Shown one piece after another: positions 35,235-43,805 of a DNA stretch of 64,000 nt; positions within the stretch are counted from its first letter, which is position 1, and each line of letters starts with the position of its first letter. The notes under the pieces are model-generated. The model had not been told where the DNA came from. It searched no databases and worked only from the letters and a program-made list of their open reading frames with translations. The stretch comes from PALSA-505 sp036501145 (GTDB lineage: Bacteria; Actinomycetota; Actinomycetes; Streptosporangiales; Streptosporangiaceae): contig DASYAV010000133.1 in the NCBI GenBank assembly GCA_036501145.1, positions 62,001-126,000 of the forward strand, in the 5' to 3' direction. Made by a program: the position numbers and the translations under genes.

Positions 35235-36147
35235 TCAGCCCCAGGTCCAGGTGCCACCGGCCGGGGCGCGGACAGTGCCGCCGAACAGGACAACGTCGCG
35301 GCTGGCCGCGTCGTAGGCCATCGCCGCGTCGGACCGTGCGGACGGGTGGGCCGCGGGGGCCTGTTTGGTCCAGACTGAACCGTCCCAGGTCCAGGTGCCA
35401 CCGTATTCACCGTGCCGGTTGCCGCCGAACATGACGATGCCGTGGGTCGCCGCGTCGTAGGTCATCGACGTCGCGCCCAGCGGGGGTGGGCTGGTCGCGG
35501 GGGCCTGCTTGGTCCAGGTCGAGCCGTCCCAGGTCCAGGTGTCGCCGAGTTTGCGGCGGTTGTTGTTGATGCCGCCGAACAAGACGACGGTGCCGGTGGC
35601 CGCGTCGTAAGCCATCGCCGCGTCATTGCGGGCGGACGGGCTCCTCGCGGGCGCCTGCTGGGTCCAGGCCGAGCCATCCCAGGTCCAGGTGTCCCCCAGA
35701 CGCCGCGCGCCGCCCAGGCCACCGAACAGGACGGTGGTCCGGGTGGCCGCGTCATAGGCCATCGACGCGGCGCCCCGGCCGGGCGGGCGGGTGGATCGCG
35801 GGGGCTTGCCTGGTCCAGGCCGAACCGTCCCAGGTCCAGGTGTCACCGAAGGTGCTGCGGTCGGTGGAGCCGCCGAACAGGACGGTGGTCCGGGTGGCCG
35901 CGTCATAAGCCATCGACGCGAATCCCCGGTGGGACGGGCTAGCTGTCGGATGCTGCTCGGTCCAGTTCAGCGGCGAAAAGGAGACCGCCAGGGCCGAGGG
36001 GGAACTCGCCAGGGCCGAGGGGGAACTCGCCAGGACCGAAGGGGAATCCGCCAGGGCAGTTGACTGCGGGAGGCCGCAAACACCAAGGGCGGACAGCGCG
36101 GCGACTGCGGGGGCGATTAACTTCCTGCTGATCCGGACCTGGCGCAT
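35235..36147 (-). pseudogene. Secreted Kelch-like repeat protein, frameshifted
   Basis: Two overlapping frames make one repeat protein. The first part (from ATG 36147) has a signal peptide and repeat 1, and runs out at 35752. The second frame continues repeats 2 to 5 to the stop at 35235. Each unit of about 50 residues has MAYDAATxxxVLFGG and DTWTWDGSxWTxQAPA, as in Kelch/galactose-oxidase propellers. The break falls in a GGGG run at 35773-35776; removing one G restores PPARPGAASMAYD. It may be a real mutation or a base-call error. The start follows GAGGA and lies 12 bp after the truncated hydrolase. Confidence 0.72.
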
Positions 36148-36159
36148 AACCGACCGTCC

Positions 36160-36501
36160 TCACATCTCGGGCGGGGAACAGCCCGATCCCTTGCTGGGGA
36201 CCGATGAGTTCACCAGTTCGACGCGGTGGCCACGCCACCGGTTGGCCCGCAGCACCGCAAGCGCGTCCGCGCGCTGCTCGGCCATGACCAGCGGTCCCGG
36301 CCCGGTGTGCAGCCGGCTGCGGGAGTTGCCGCGCCGATCGTAGCTGAGCACGGTGAACTCATCGGCCAGGATGTCCGCCAGCCTGCCGTAGTAGCCACAG
36401 TCACCGCCGCCGCCGACGATCAGCAGCAGGGGCGGCCCGGCCCCACGCCGTTCGAAGTACAGGTCAGCCCCGGCGCCATGTGCGGTGCCGGTGGTCAGCA
36501 C
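36160..36501 (-). pseudogene. Alpha/beta hydrolase, truncated
   Basis: The 113-residue product contains only the N-terminal third of an alpha/beta hydrolase: GADLYFERRGAGPPLLLIVGG, the strand FTVLSYDRRGNSRS and AEQRADALAVLRAN. It then diverges at the place where the nucleophile elbow (normally GNSSG) should come, reading VELVNSSVPSKG, and stops. Full-length relatives have about 270-290 residues, so catalysis is lost. GTG 36501 overlaps the end of the small HTH gene by 7 bp, so it was once coupled to that regulator. Sequence after the break may have been replaced by the Kelch gene. Confidence 0.65.
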
Positions 36502-36707
36502 GCCAGCATCTTCTGGATCGCCTGCCGGGTGACGCCGAGTTCCCGGGCGATGTCGGCCTGGGAGAACCCGTCCGCGATCAGCTGCCGGATCAGGTCGCGG
36601 CGCACGGCCGCCAGTTCGCGTGCCTTCCGGGTGTGCTCGAGCGCGTCGGCCCGGACCTGCCGGAGCCGGTCGAAGGTGTCCTGGTGAGCGTGTGTGTTCC
36701 CGGTCAT
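36495..36707 (-). CDS. Small helix-turn-helix DNA-binding protein
   Basis: The 70-residue protein has a basic helical N-terminal half (RQVRADALEHTRKARELAAVRRDLI) and a resolvase-like helix-turn-helix at the end (GFSQADIARELGVTRQAIQKML). It is probably a local repressor. ATG 36707 is chosen because the longer start at 36743 would run through the GTTGTC palindromes. The downstream hydrolase is coupled by overlap, so the pair was a regulator-enzyme operon. Confidence 0.7.
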   Translation of the reverse strand: MTGNTHAHQDTFDRLRQVRADALEHTRKARELAAVRRDLIRQLIADGFSQADIARELGVTRQAIQKMLAC

Positions 36708-36718
36708 GCCGACAGTAT

Positions 36719-36764
36719 GACAACCTCCCGTTGTCGTCGTCAACCCCTAGTTGTCAATGACAAC
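36719..36764. promoter_or_regulatory. GTTGTC palindromes, probable operator of the small HTH gene
   Basis: GACAAC-N5-GTTGTC occupies 36719-36735 and GTTGTCA-A-TGACAAC occupies 36750-36764, just upstream of the small HTH gene. Repeated identical half-sites next to a DNA-binding gene suggest autoregulation. The far side faces the sugar transport operon, so control of that operon is possible. Confidence 0.55.
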
Positions 36765-36999
36765 GATGCCATCACCGGCCCCTCCCATCCCGGCCAGCCC
36801 CTTCGCCGTTCTATCCCTTTTGTCGTAAATGATTGATATATACCGAAATAAGCACGTGGTATCTTAACGCCACAACGTGGCCGGAGGCGCTCAGCCAGGC
36901 CCGCGTCATGGCCTTCTGATACAGGCTTCGCGGGGTCAGCGCAGTCCGATTGTCCGGTCGGGCGGCGTAGCCATAGACAGACAAGAAAGTGGTCGTGAG
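36765..36999. other. AT-rich intergenic leader of the sugar ABC operon
   Basis: Bases 36815-36875 are the most AT-rich part of this gap, with TTGATATATACC and GGTATCTTAACG blocks, so a promoter reading right is likely, though no pair of hexamers is convincing. GCCAC-AAC-GTGGC (36870-36882 region) is a small dyad. No coding frame is supported. Confidence 0.4.
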
Positions 37000-38346
37000 A
37001 TGCGTAAAGGAACGAGGCCAAGAACCTCCATACGGCGGAGCCTCACCGTCTTCGCTGTCGCCGGGCTGGCTGCCGCCGGGCTGGCCGCCTGTGGCTCCTC
37101 CTCGGGCGGCGGGTCAGGCAAAGCCTCGGGCACCCTCAAGATCATCACCTGGGTGAACCCACCGGCGATCACGGCCTTCAAGAAGATCGATGCGGAGTTC
37201 GAGAAGGCCAACCCCGGTGATCACGTTGAGCTCGGTTCAGCCGAAAATGTCAACGGCCCGTACAAGACCCTGCTGCACACGACGGTGTCGGGTTCCAGCG
37301 CGGACATCGTCACGCTGAACCAGCAGGTGCAGCCACTGCCACCGCAGATGACCACGGCGAACCTGAGCGAGTGGCAGGACTGGGCCGTGCATGGCGTGTT
37401 CGCCCCGCTCAACGGGCAGCCCTACCTCAAGGACTACGCCACCGCGGCGAACGCCACGGAGAGCTACCAGGGCAAGCAGTACGGCGTCGTGTCCGGGATG
37501 TACCAGGAGGGCGTCTTCTACAACAAGGCGATCTTCGCCAGGTACCACCTGACGCCGCCCACGACCTACAGCCAGTTCCTGACCGTGCTGAAGACCCTCA
37601 AGTCGCACGGCGTGACGCCGATGTGGGTGGGGCTCGGCGCGGTCGGGCCGGCCTACCTGGTGTTCCTGTTCGACCCGCTGATGCACAGCGTCTGGGGCCC
37701 GCATGTGTCGGGCGGGAACATCGCCACGGCCCTGCAGAAGGGCACGACCAAGTGGACCGACCCCAGCTTCGCCACGGCGATGAGCGAGGAAAAGACGCTC
37801 GGGCAGTATCTCGAGCCCGGGTACACAGGCGAGGCCTGGCAGGGCATGCCCGGCGCCTTCGCCAACCAGAAGGCAGCGATGCTGCTCGATGGTTCGTGGG
37901 ACCTCGCCACGGTGCAGAAGGCCAACCCGAAGCTCCAGGTCGGCTACTTCCCGCTGCCCGGCAGCAACACGGCCTCGGACAACGCGAGCATAGGCACCTA
38001 TGACCTGACGTTCTCCATCCTGAACGCCTCGCCCAACAAGGCCCTCGCCGAGAAGTGGCTCGCCTTCTTCTCCACGCCGAAGATCTACTCGCAGTACGTC
38101 GACATCACCGGCATCTCCTCGAGCCAGACGAGCGGAACCTTCAACAGCTTCGCCGCGCATGTGCTCGGGAGCTATTTCGGCAAGGCGGCTTTGACGAGCA
38201 CTGTCCTGCCGTTCATGTCGGACAACGCCAGTTACTGGGACCAGCCGGCGAACTGGCCCACGCTGCAGCAGGACGTGATCAACGGGTCCAAGACGCCGCA
38301 GCAGGCCGGGCAGCTGTACCAGAGCGCCTGGAAGGCGGGTGGATGA
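37000..38346 (+). CDS. Sugar ABC transporter substrate-binding lipoprotein
   Basis: The 448-residue protein is a family 1 extracellular solute-binding protein. The signal peptide ends in a lipobox, GLAAC, with lipidated C31, then a Gly/Ser-rich tether. Typical later segments include GVVSGMYQEGVFYNKAIFARY and MLLDGSWDLA. It captures a mono- or oligosaccharide outside the membrane for the two permeases that follow. ATG 37000 places the arginine-rich n-region correctly; an upstream in-frame start at 36877 would add a non-signal leader. Confidence 0.92.
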   Translation: MRKGTRPRTSIRRSLTVFAVAGLAAAGLAACGSSSGGGSGKASGTLKIITWVNPPAITAFKKIDAEFEKANPGDHVELGSAENVNGPYKTLLHTTVSGSSADIVTLNQQVQPLPPQMTTANLSEWQDWAVHGVFAPLNGQPYLKDYATAANATESYQGKQYGVVSGMYQEGVFYNKAIFARYHLTPPTTYSQFLTVLKTLKSHGVTPMWVGLGAVGPAYLVFLFDPLMHSVWGPHVSGGNIATALQKGTTKWTDPSFATAMSEEKTLGQYLEPGYTGEAWQGMPGAFANQKAAMLLDGSWDLATVQKANPKLQVGYFPLPGSNTASDNASIGTYDLTFSILNASPNKALAEKWLAFFSTPKIYSQYVDITGISSSQTSGTFNSFAAHVLGSYFGKAALTSTVLPFMSDNASYWDQPANWPTLQQDVINGSKTPQQAGQLYQSAWKAGG

Positions 38347-38419
38347 CCTCAGGCCAGTGCCAGCCAACACAGCGGCTTGCGGGTGATCCGCAGCCGTGGC
38401 CGGCGGGTAAATCGCGGTT

Positions 38420-39490
38420 ATGAGCACCGGTTCGGACTCACCTGGCGGCGGGACTGGCGGCGGGGCCGTTAGTCCCGCCGCCAGTCCCGCCGCGGCGGCC
38501 GGTGCGCAGCCCGGCACGGCGACGGCCGAGCGCCCGGCGGGCCCGGCCGGTGCCGGTGCCGCGGCCGGCGGCCGGCTGCTGCGCAGAGGGCACCGGCCCG
38601 CCCGGCTGCTGAGCCTGCCATCCCGGGTCGCCATGTGGACCGGGATAGCCCTGGCGCTCGGTGCGTACACCCTGTTCGGGCTGGTGCCGACCGTGGGCAA
38701 CGCGCTGATATCGCTCACCGACTACCAGGATTTCCCCGGTGAGACGTTCAACTTCATCGGGCTGTCGAACTACACCGACATGTTCACCAATGAGCGGCCC
38801 GGTGTCACGGCGGCGATCAAGGCCACGATCATCTTCGTGCTGGCCGTGACGATCGTGCAGAACGCGATCGCCATGATGCTCGCGCACCGGCTGTCCGGTC
38901 CGGGCCGGACGACCGCCATTCTGCGGGTCCTGGTGTTCCTGCCGGCCGTGCTCGGTGTGGTTGTCGGCGGCCTGATCTGGATCCTCATCTTCAGCCCAAG
39001 CGGGGGCCCGGGCGCCTCGCTCTGGTCGCTGTTCGGTGCGCACTCGTCGTTCTTCGGCTCCTCCAGCCTGGCCATGCCGCTGGTGATCTTCGTGCAGATC
39101 TGGCTAAGCCTCGGCTTCACCTCGCTGGTGTTCATCGGCGGCCTGAAGGCAATCGACCCGGCTATCTATGAGGCGGCGGCGATCGACGGGATTGGCCGCT
39201 GGCCGCGGTTCCGCCGGATCACCTGGCCGCTGATGGCGCCGTCGGTCACCGCCAACGTGCTGCTCGCGGTGGTCGGCGCGATGACGGTGTTCCAGACGAT
39301 TTACGTACTGACCGACGGCCAGAACGGCACGATGACGCTCGGCATGCTCTCCTTCAACACGGCGTTCGGCACCGGGTCGAACCTGGCCTTCGGCGCCGCG
39401 GTGAGCACATCGCTGTTCCTGGTAACGCTGGTGGTGGCGGTACCACTGATGTGGGTGTTGCGCTGGCGGGAAAGGCGGTTGCTGGGATGA
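38420..39490 (+). CDS. Sugar ABC transporter permease (MalF/UgpA type)
   Basis: The 356-residue protein has a Gly/Ala-rich cytosolic N-terminus (about 65 residues) and six membrane helices, with the EAA loop EAAAIDGIGRWPRFRRITWP, which docks on the ATPase. It pairs with the next permease and overlaps it by 4 bp (ATGA). Confidence 0.93.
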   Translation: MSTGSDSPGGGTGGGAVSPAASPAAAAGAQPGTATAERPAGPAGAGAAAGGRLLRRGHRPARLLSLPSRVAMWTGIALALGAYTLFGLVPTVGNALISLTDYQDFPGETFNFIGLSNYTDMFTNERPGVTAAIKATIIFVLAVTIVQNAIAMMLAHRLSGPGRTTAILRVLVFLPAVLGVVVGGLIWILIFSPSGGPGASLWSLFGAHSSFFGSSSLAMPLVIFVQIWLSLGFTSLVFIGGLKAIDPAIYEAAAIDGIGRWPRFRRITWPLMAPSVTANVLLAVVGAMTVFQTIYVLTDGQNGTMTLGMLSFNTAFGTGSNLAFGAAVSTSLFLVTLVVAVPLMWVLRWRERRLLG

Positions 39491-40389
39491 GCAGCGAGGT
39501 GGCGGCCCGGCCGGGCGGCGCCCGGATGCGCCGGGCGTTTTCCGGGATGGGCGGCGGCGCGCACGGGCTGCGGCGGCGGCAGTTTGCCGCGCGCCTGGTG
39601 ACCGGGTTGCTGATCGTCGTGCTGTTCCTGCTGCCCGTGCTCTACGTGGTGATGATCTCGTTCGAGCCGGCCAGCCATTTCCTGAAGTCGCCGCTGACCC
39701 CGTCGGCATCGCTACAGCCGGGCAACTACTCCTATGCGTGGTCGCAGGCAGACCTGGCCAGGGACATGATCAACACGATCATCTACGCGGTGGTGGCGGC
39801 GGCCCTGGCCACCGTGCTGGCGCTGTTTGTCGCGTTCCCGGTGGCCCGCCGGCTCGTGCGCGGCAGTTCGTTCCTGTACGCCCTGCTGGCCGTGGGCCTC
39901 TTCCTGCCGATCGCCTACATCCCGCTGTTCGTCGAGGCGCAGAAGCTGCACCTGTACAACAGCCTGCTCGGCTATACGCTGCTGCATGTCGAGCCCGGAA
40001 TGCCGCTCGGTGTCGTGCTCATCACCGCATTCATCATGTCGGTGCCGCGGGAGCTCGACGAGGCGGCATGGGTGGACGGCGTGAGCTATGTGCGCTATCT
40101 GTTCCGGGTCATCGCGCCGATGACCGCACCGGCGCTGCTGATCACGTTCCTCTACGGAATGATCCAGGTCTGGAACGACATCATCGGCCCGGTCGTGCTG
40201 CTGGAATCGACCAGCCAGAACCTGTTCCCGCTGCCGCAGGGTGTGTTCAGCTTCTACAGCATCAACGAGAGCGACTACGTGCACTTCGCGGCGGCGATCG
40301 TGATCGCCAGCCTGCCGCTGGTGGTGCTGTTCATCCTCACTCAGCGCAGGCTGATCGAGGCCAGGATCTCCGGCGCGATCAAGGGCTGA
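39487..40389 (+). CDS. Sugar ABC transporter permease (MalG/UgpE type)
   Basis: The 300-residue protein has six membrane helices and the EAA loop ELDEAAWVDGVSYVRYLFRV. ATG 39487 overlaps the stop of the partner permease. No ATPase gene follows; actinobacterial sugar importers commonly share one multitask ATPase (MsiK type) coded elsewhere. No glycosidase or LacI gene accompanies the operon, so the sugar cannot be inferred. Confidence 0.93.
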   Translation: MSSEVAARPGGARMRRAFSGMGGGAHGLRRRQFAARLVTGLLIVVLFLLPVLYVVMISFEPASHFLKSPLTPSASLQPGNYSYAWSQADLARDMINTIIYAVVAAALATVLALFVAFPVARRLVRGSSFLYALLAVGLFLPIAYIPLFVEAQKLHLYNSLLGYTLLHVEPGMPLGVVLITAFIMSVPRELDEAAWVDGVSYVRYLFRVIAPMTAPALLITFLYGMIQVWNDIIGPVVLLESTSQNLFPLPQGVFSFYSINESDYVHFAAAIVIASLPLVVLFILTQRRLIEARISGAIKG

Positions 40390-40492
40390 CCGGCGTGATG
40401 GGCAGAACCGTCAAGATGTAATGAACGGTGGCCGGGCTGGCCCCGGCGGGCCGCCCCCCGGCGCGGAGGGGACGGACGGCCGGGCGGGGCTC

Positions 40493-41329
40493 TCAGTTGT
40501 GCTGCCAGCTGACCGAGAAGTTCCCGCCGGACAGCGACGACTCGCTGGACAGTGGCGTGGACCCGCGCTCCAGGGTGGTCCGCTGCACGCTGCCCGCCGA
40601 GGCGAACGACTTGCTGTTCACGGTGATGCCGGAGAACCGGACGGTGTGGAAGTCCGGCACCGGCGGCACCGAGCCGCTGCCCACGTCCTCGACGATCGCC
40701 TCCGCCGAGGACTGTCTCGGCGGGTTCTTCGGCGTCCGGTAGAACGTCCTGGTCCAGCCCCGCGTGGTATCCGACTCGGTCAGCCGCCAGGTGCTGCCGG
40801 ACGCGGTCACGTACGCGGTCAGCCGGTCGCCGGCCCGGATCGGGCCGCGGAAGTAGTCCGACGCCGCTGGGTACATCTCGACCCAGGGATGGTAGCTGCC
40901 CCGGCCGCGGTAACAGTCGAGGTCGACGCCGATCTGCTCGACCGTGTCGTTGTCCCAGCCGTCGATGCCGACCCACGGCGAGGCGTCGCCGCCGCCGCGT
41001 GAGCAGTTCATCGCCGGGATGACCCAGCTGCCCCAGATCCTGGTGTACGGGCCCGAGCTGATGACCGCATAACCCGCCCAGGTCTGGTCGCCGTGCTGGC
41101 CCTTGCGGGGCGGGGTATGGCTGACCGCCGGCGCGGCCGTGAGGTGTGGATTGGCTGGCGCCCGGTCGGCCGGGGCGGCAGCCGGCGTCGCAGCGGTGGC
41201 GGAGTTCGGTGTCGTGGAGGCGGCGGCACCCGTGGTGGCCAGGGCGAGGAACAGCAACCCGAGGGTGACCGGCCGGCTTCCTATCCAGTGACGTGTGTCC
41301 CTTTCTGTGATTGCGCTCGCGTTCTGCAC
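40493..41329 (-). CDS. Secreted G1-family (eqolisin) glutamic peptidase
   Basis: The 278-residue pre-protein has a signal peptide (TLGLLFLALATTGAAAS) and an Ala/Pro-rich pro-segment. The eqolisin beta-sandwich domain follows, with WAGYAV, WGSWVIP, SPWVGIDGW, VEQIGVD, WVEMYP and SSAEAIVEDV. In fungal eqolisins the catalytic pair is Gln and Glu; the Glu in AEAIVED matches, and a Gln in the EQIGVD region is a candidate partner. These enzymes act at acid pH. GTG 41329 follows GAGGGG. Bacterial members are much less studied than fungal ones. Confidence 0.84.
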   Translation of the reverse strand: MQNASAITERDTRHWIGSRPVTLGLLFLALATTGAAASTTPNSATAATPAAAPADRAPANPHLTAAPAVSHTPPRKGQHGDQTWAGYAVISSGPYTRIWGSWVIPAMNCSRGGGDASPWVGIDGWDNDTVEQIGVDLDCYRGRGSYHPWVEMYPAASDYFRGPIRAGDRLTAYVTASGSTWRLTESDTTRGWTRTFYRTPKNPPRQSSAEAIVEDVGSGSVPPVPDFHTVRFSGITVNSKSFASAGSVQRTTLERGSTPLSSESSLSGGNFSVSWQHN

Positions 41330-41526
41330 CTGTCTGATCCCCTCTCGTGGCGTTCAGGTGAAATGTCACGTTCGGAGCACGGGAGGAGTTTATGAGGGAC
41401 ATGATGCAGAAGTGAGCCGTTTGACGGGTTTAACCTGCCGTGATCACGCAGAGTTAACAACGCCGGAAGCAACCGTCAGTAGGTGGAGGCGGCGGCGGAG
41501 GCAGCGGCGACGGAGGCGGAGTTCGG

Positions 41527-42963
41527 CTATGGCGCGCTGATCCCGAAACTGCGCTTCAGCACGGCGCGCGCCGCGTGGTAGCCGCACATCCCGTGCACAC
41601 CGGGTCCGGGCGGGGTGGCCGCCGAGCACAGGTAGACACCGGGGTCCGGGGTGACGTACGGCACTGGGCGGAGCACCGGCCGGGCCACCGGCCGCAGGCC
41701 CGCGAAGCTGCCGCAGGCGATGTCGCCGCCGACGTAGTTGGCGTTCTCCGCCTCGACGGCGGCCGGGCCGGCCACGTGCCGGGCCAGCACCAGGCCGGCG
41801 AAGCCGGGGGCGAACCGCTCCAGCTGGGCCTCGATGGCGGCGGTCGCGTCCCCGGCCCACCCGTTCGGCACGTGCGCGTACACCCACAGGACGTGCTGGC
41901 CGGCCGGCGCCCGGGACGGGTCGCTCACTGACGGCTGGGCCACGATGAGGAACGGCGGGTCGGGCGCGGCCCCGTGCCTGCTGGCCCGCAGCGCGGCCAC
42001 GATGTCGCGGTAGTGCGGGGCCAGGTGCACGGTGCCGGCCCGGCGCGCGTCGGCCGCGGTCCACGGCATCGGCCCGGCCAGCGCATAGTCGATCTTGAAG
42101 ACGCCCGGCCCGTAGCGGTAGCGCCGCAGCTGCCGCAGGTAGCGGGCCGGCAGCCGGTGGCCGGCCACCCGGGCCATGGTGTCCGGTGAGGTGTCGAAGA
42201 GCACTACCCGCGCCGTGGGCAGGTCCGCCCAGGACCTGACCCGGCAGCCGGTGACGATCTGGCCGCCCAGTTCGGTGAGATAGCCGGCCAGCGCGTCGGA
42301 GATCGCCTGCGAGCCGCCGGCCGGGGCCGGCCAGCCGACCTCGTGGGCGGCGGCGGCGAACATCAGGGCCAGCGAACCGGTGGCCGGGGAGGTCAGCGGG
42401 GCCATCGCGTGCGCGGCCAGCCCGGCCAGCATGGCCCGGGCCCGGCCGCCGCGGAACCGCCGGGCCAGCACCGCCATCGGCGGCCCGGATTCGGCCAGGA
42501 ACCTGGCCAGCATCACGGGGTGCGGCGGCAGCCCGGCCAGCGGCGGGCGCAGCAGGCCGCCGGCCAGGTCGTCCCAGCGCCCGGCGAACGGGGCCAGCAG
42601 CCGCCGGTAGGCGGCGGCGTCCTGGCCCAGGCTGGCCGCGGTCTGGCTCACCGAGCGGTCCAGCACCGCGGCCGACCCGTCGGGGAACGGGTGGGCGAGC
42701 GGCAGCGGCGGGTGCACCCAGCGCAGCCCGTGCCGTTCGAGCGGAAGCCGGGCGAACACCGGGGAGCCCGCGCCGAGCGGATGCACCGCCGAGCACGGGT
42801 CGTGCCGGAAGCCGGGCAGCGTCAGCTCCTGGGTGCGCGCGCCGCCGCCGACCGTGCCCGCGGCCTCGCGGACACCGACCGCGAGCCCGGCCTGGGCCAG
42901 CGTGACCGCGGCGGTGAGCCCGTTCGGCCCCGCCCCCACGACAATCGCGTCCAGCCCCGCCAT
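41527..42963 (-). CDS. Phytoene-dehydrogenase-like FAD oxidoreductase
   Basis: The 478-residue protein begins with an FAD-binding Rossmann motif, AIVVGAGPNGLTAAVTLAQAG, and ends with a second FAD contact, VYLCSAATPPGPGVHGMCGYHAA, as in CrtI/PYROXD2-type proteins. No carotenoid genes are adjacent, so a pigment role is not supported. The start is ATG 42963 or GTG 42969; ribosome binding sites are weak for both. Confidence 0.88.
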   Translation of the reverse strand: MAGLDAIVVGAGPNGLTAAVTLAQAGLAVGVREAAGTVGGGARTQELTLPGFRHDPCSAVHPLGAGSPVFARLPLERHGLRWVHPPLPLAHPFPDGSAAVLDRSVSQTAASLGQDAAAYRRLLAPFAGRWDDLAGGLLRPPLAGLPPHPVMLARFLAESGPPMAVLARRFRGGRARAMLAGLAAHAMAPLTSPATGSLALMFAAAAHEVGWPAPAGGSQAISDALAGYLTELGGQIVTGCRVRSWADLPTARVVLFDTSPDTMARVAGHRLPARYLRQLRRYRYGPGVFKIDYALAGPMPWTAADARRAGTVHLAPHYRDIVAALRASRHGAAPDPPFLIVAQPSVSDPSRAPAGQHVLWVYAHVPNGWAGDATAAIEAQLERFAPGFAGLVLARHVAGPAAVEAENANYVGGDIACGSFAGLRPVARPVLRPVPYVTPDPGVYLCSAATPPGPGVHGMCGYHAARAVLKRSFGISAP

Positions 42964-43040
42964 GATCACCAGATTAGGGCCAGACCGGCCCGACCGGCAT
43001 CGCCTAGGGTGGGAGCAACATCAGCTCCGGGAGGTGGGGC

Positions 43041-43472
43041 ATGACCGTCGTCGTCGGCGTCGATGGGTCGCCGGGGTCGCTTGGCGCGATCCGGCTGGCC
43101 CTGCAGGAGGCGCGCTTCCGCAACACCGCGCTGGTCGCGGTGATGGCCTTCGCCGGGGAGAGCATGATGGGCAGCACGCCGGCCGGTCCGGCCAGCACGC
43201 GGAACACCGCCGAGCAGCGCACGATCACCGAAACCACCCTGCGTCAGGTGGTCCGGGACGCCGTGGGCGAGGACGCCGCGGGCGTGGACACCCGGGTCAT
43301 CCAGGGCATGCCGGGGCACGCGCTGGTGCAGGCGGCCAGGGAGCAGGAGGCGCAGATGGTGGTGCTGGCCGCCCGGGGCGACGGCGCCGTGTCCCGCCTG
43401 CTGGGCACCGTCAGCCAGTTCGTGCTGCGCAACGCGCCCTGCCCGGTGCTGGTGGTGCCCGCAGGAAGCTGA
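43041..43472 (+). CDS. Universal stress protein, UspA family
   Basis: The 143-residue protein is a single USP domain: VVVGVDGSPGSLGAIRLAL at the start, and the nucleotide loop near ARGDGAVSRLLGTVSQFVL followed by CPVLVVP. These proteins bind ATP or AMP and increase survival under stress. GGGAGG precedes the ATG. A second USP at 55627 is similar in length and ending. Confidence 0.92.
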   Translation: MTVVVGVDGSPGSLGAIRLALQEARFRNTALVAVMAFAGESMMGSTPAGPASTRNTAEQRTITETTLRQVVRDAVGEDAAGVDTRVIQGMPGHALVQAAREQEAQMVVLAARGDGAVSRLLGTVSQFVLRNAPCPVLVVPAGS

Positions 43473-43529
43473 TCCTGGCCGGCATGATCCCGGCACGGTG
43501 GGTAGGGGCCGATCGGGAGGTGTACAGCC

Positions 43530-43805
43530 ATGACCGTGTCCGTGGCAGACAGTTTCATCATCGCGATCGTCTGTGTCGCCTGCGTGGCGGCATTCATCGG
43601 CATCACGCTCTTCGCCAGCCGTCGGCCCTACTTCAAGCACCCGAAGCCGGACAGCGGCCCGACCGGCGTGTCCGGCGGCAGACACGTCGGCGACCCGCGC
43701 AGCGTCTCGCCGCACGGTCCGGTGCCGGTACCCGACGACGAGCCGGCCGACCGGGAGCAGGCCGACCGGGAGCAGGCAAGTCCTGGCCGGGTCAGGCCGG
43801 AGTAG
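43530..43805 (+). CDS. Small single-pass membrane protein, unknown
   Basis: The 91-residue protein has one membrane helix (residues about 8-29, FIIAIVCVACVAAFIGITLF) and a hydrophilic cytoplasmic tail with PVPVPDDEPADREQADREQ. It follows GGGAGG at 11 bases. Its end overlaps the convergent surE gene by 14 bp. I do not recognise a family. Confidence 0.6.
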   Translation: MTVSVADSFIIAIVCVACVAAFIGITLFASRRPYFKHPKPDSGPTGVSGGRHVGDPRSVSPHGPVPVPDDEPADREQADREQASPGRVRPE

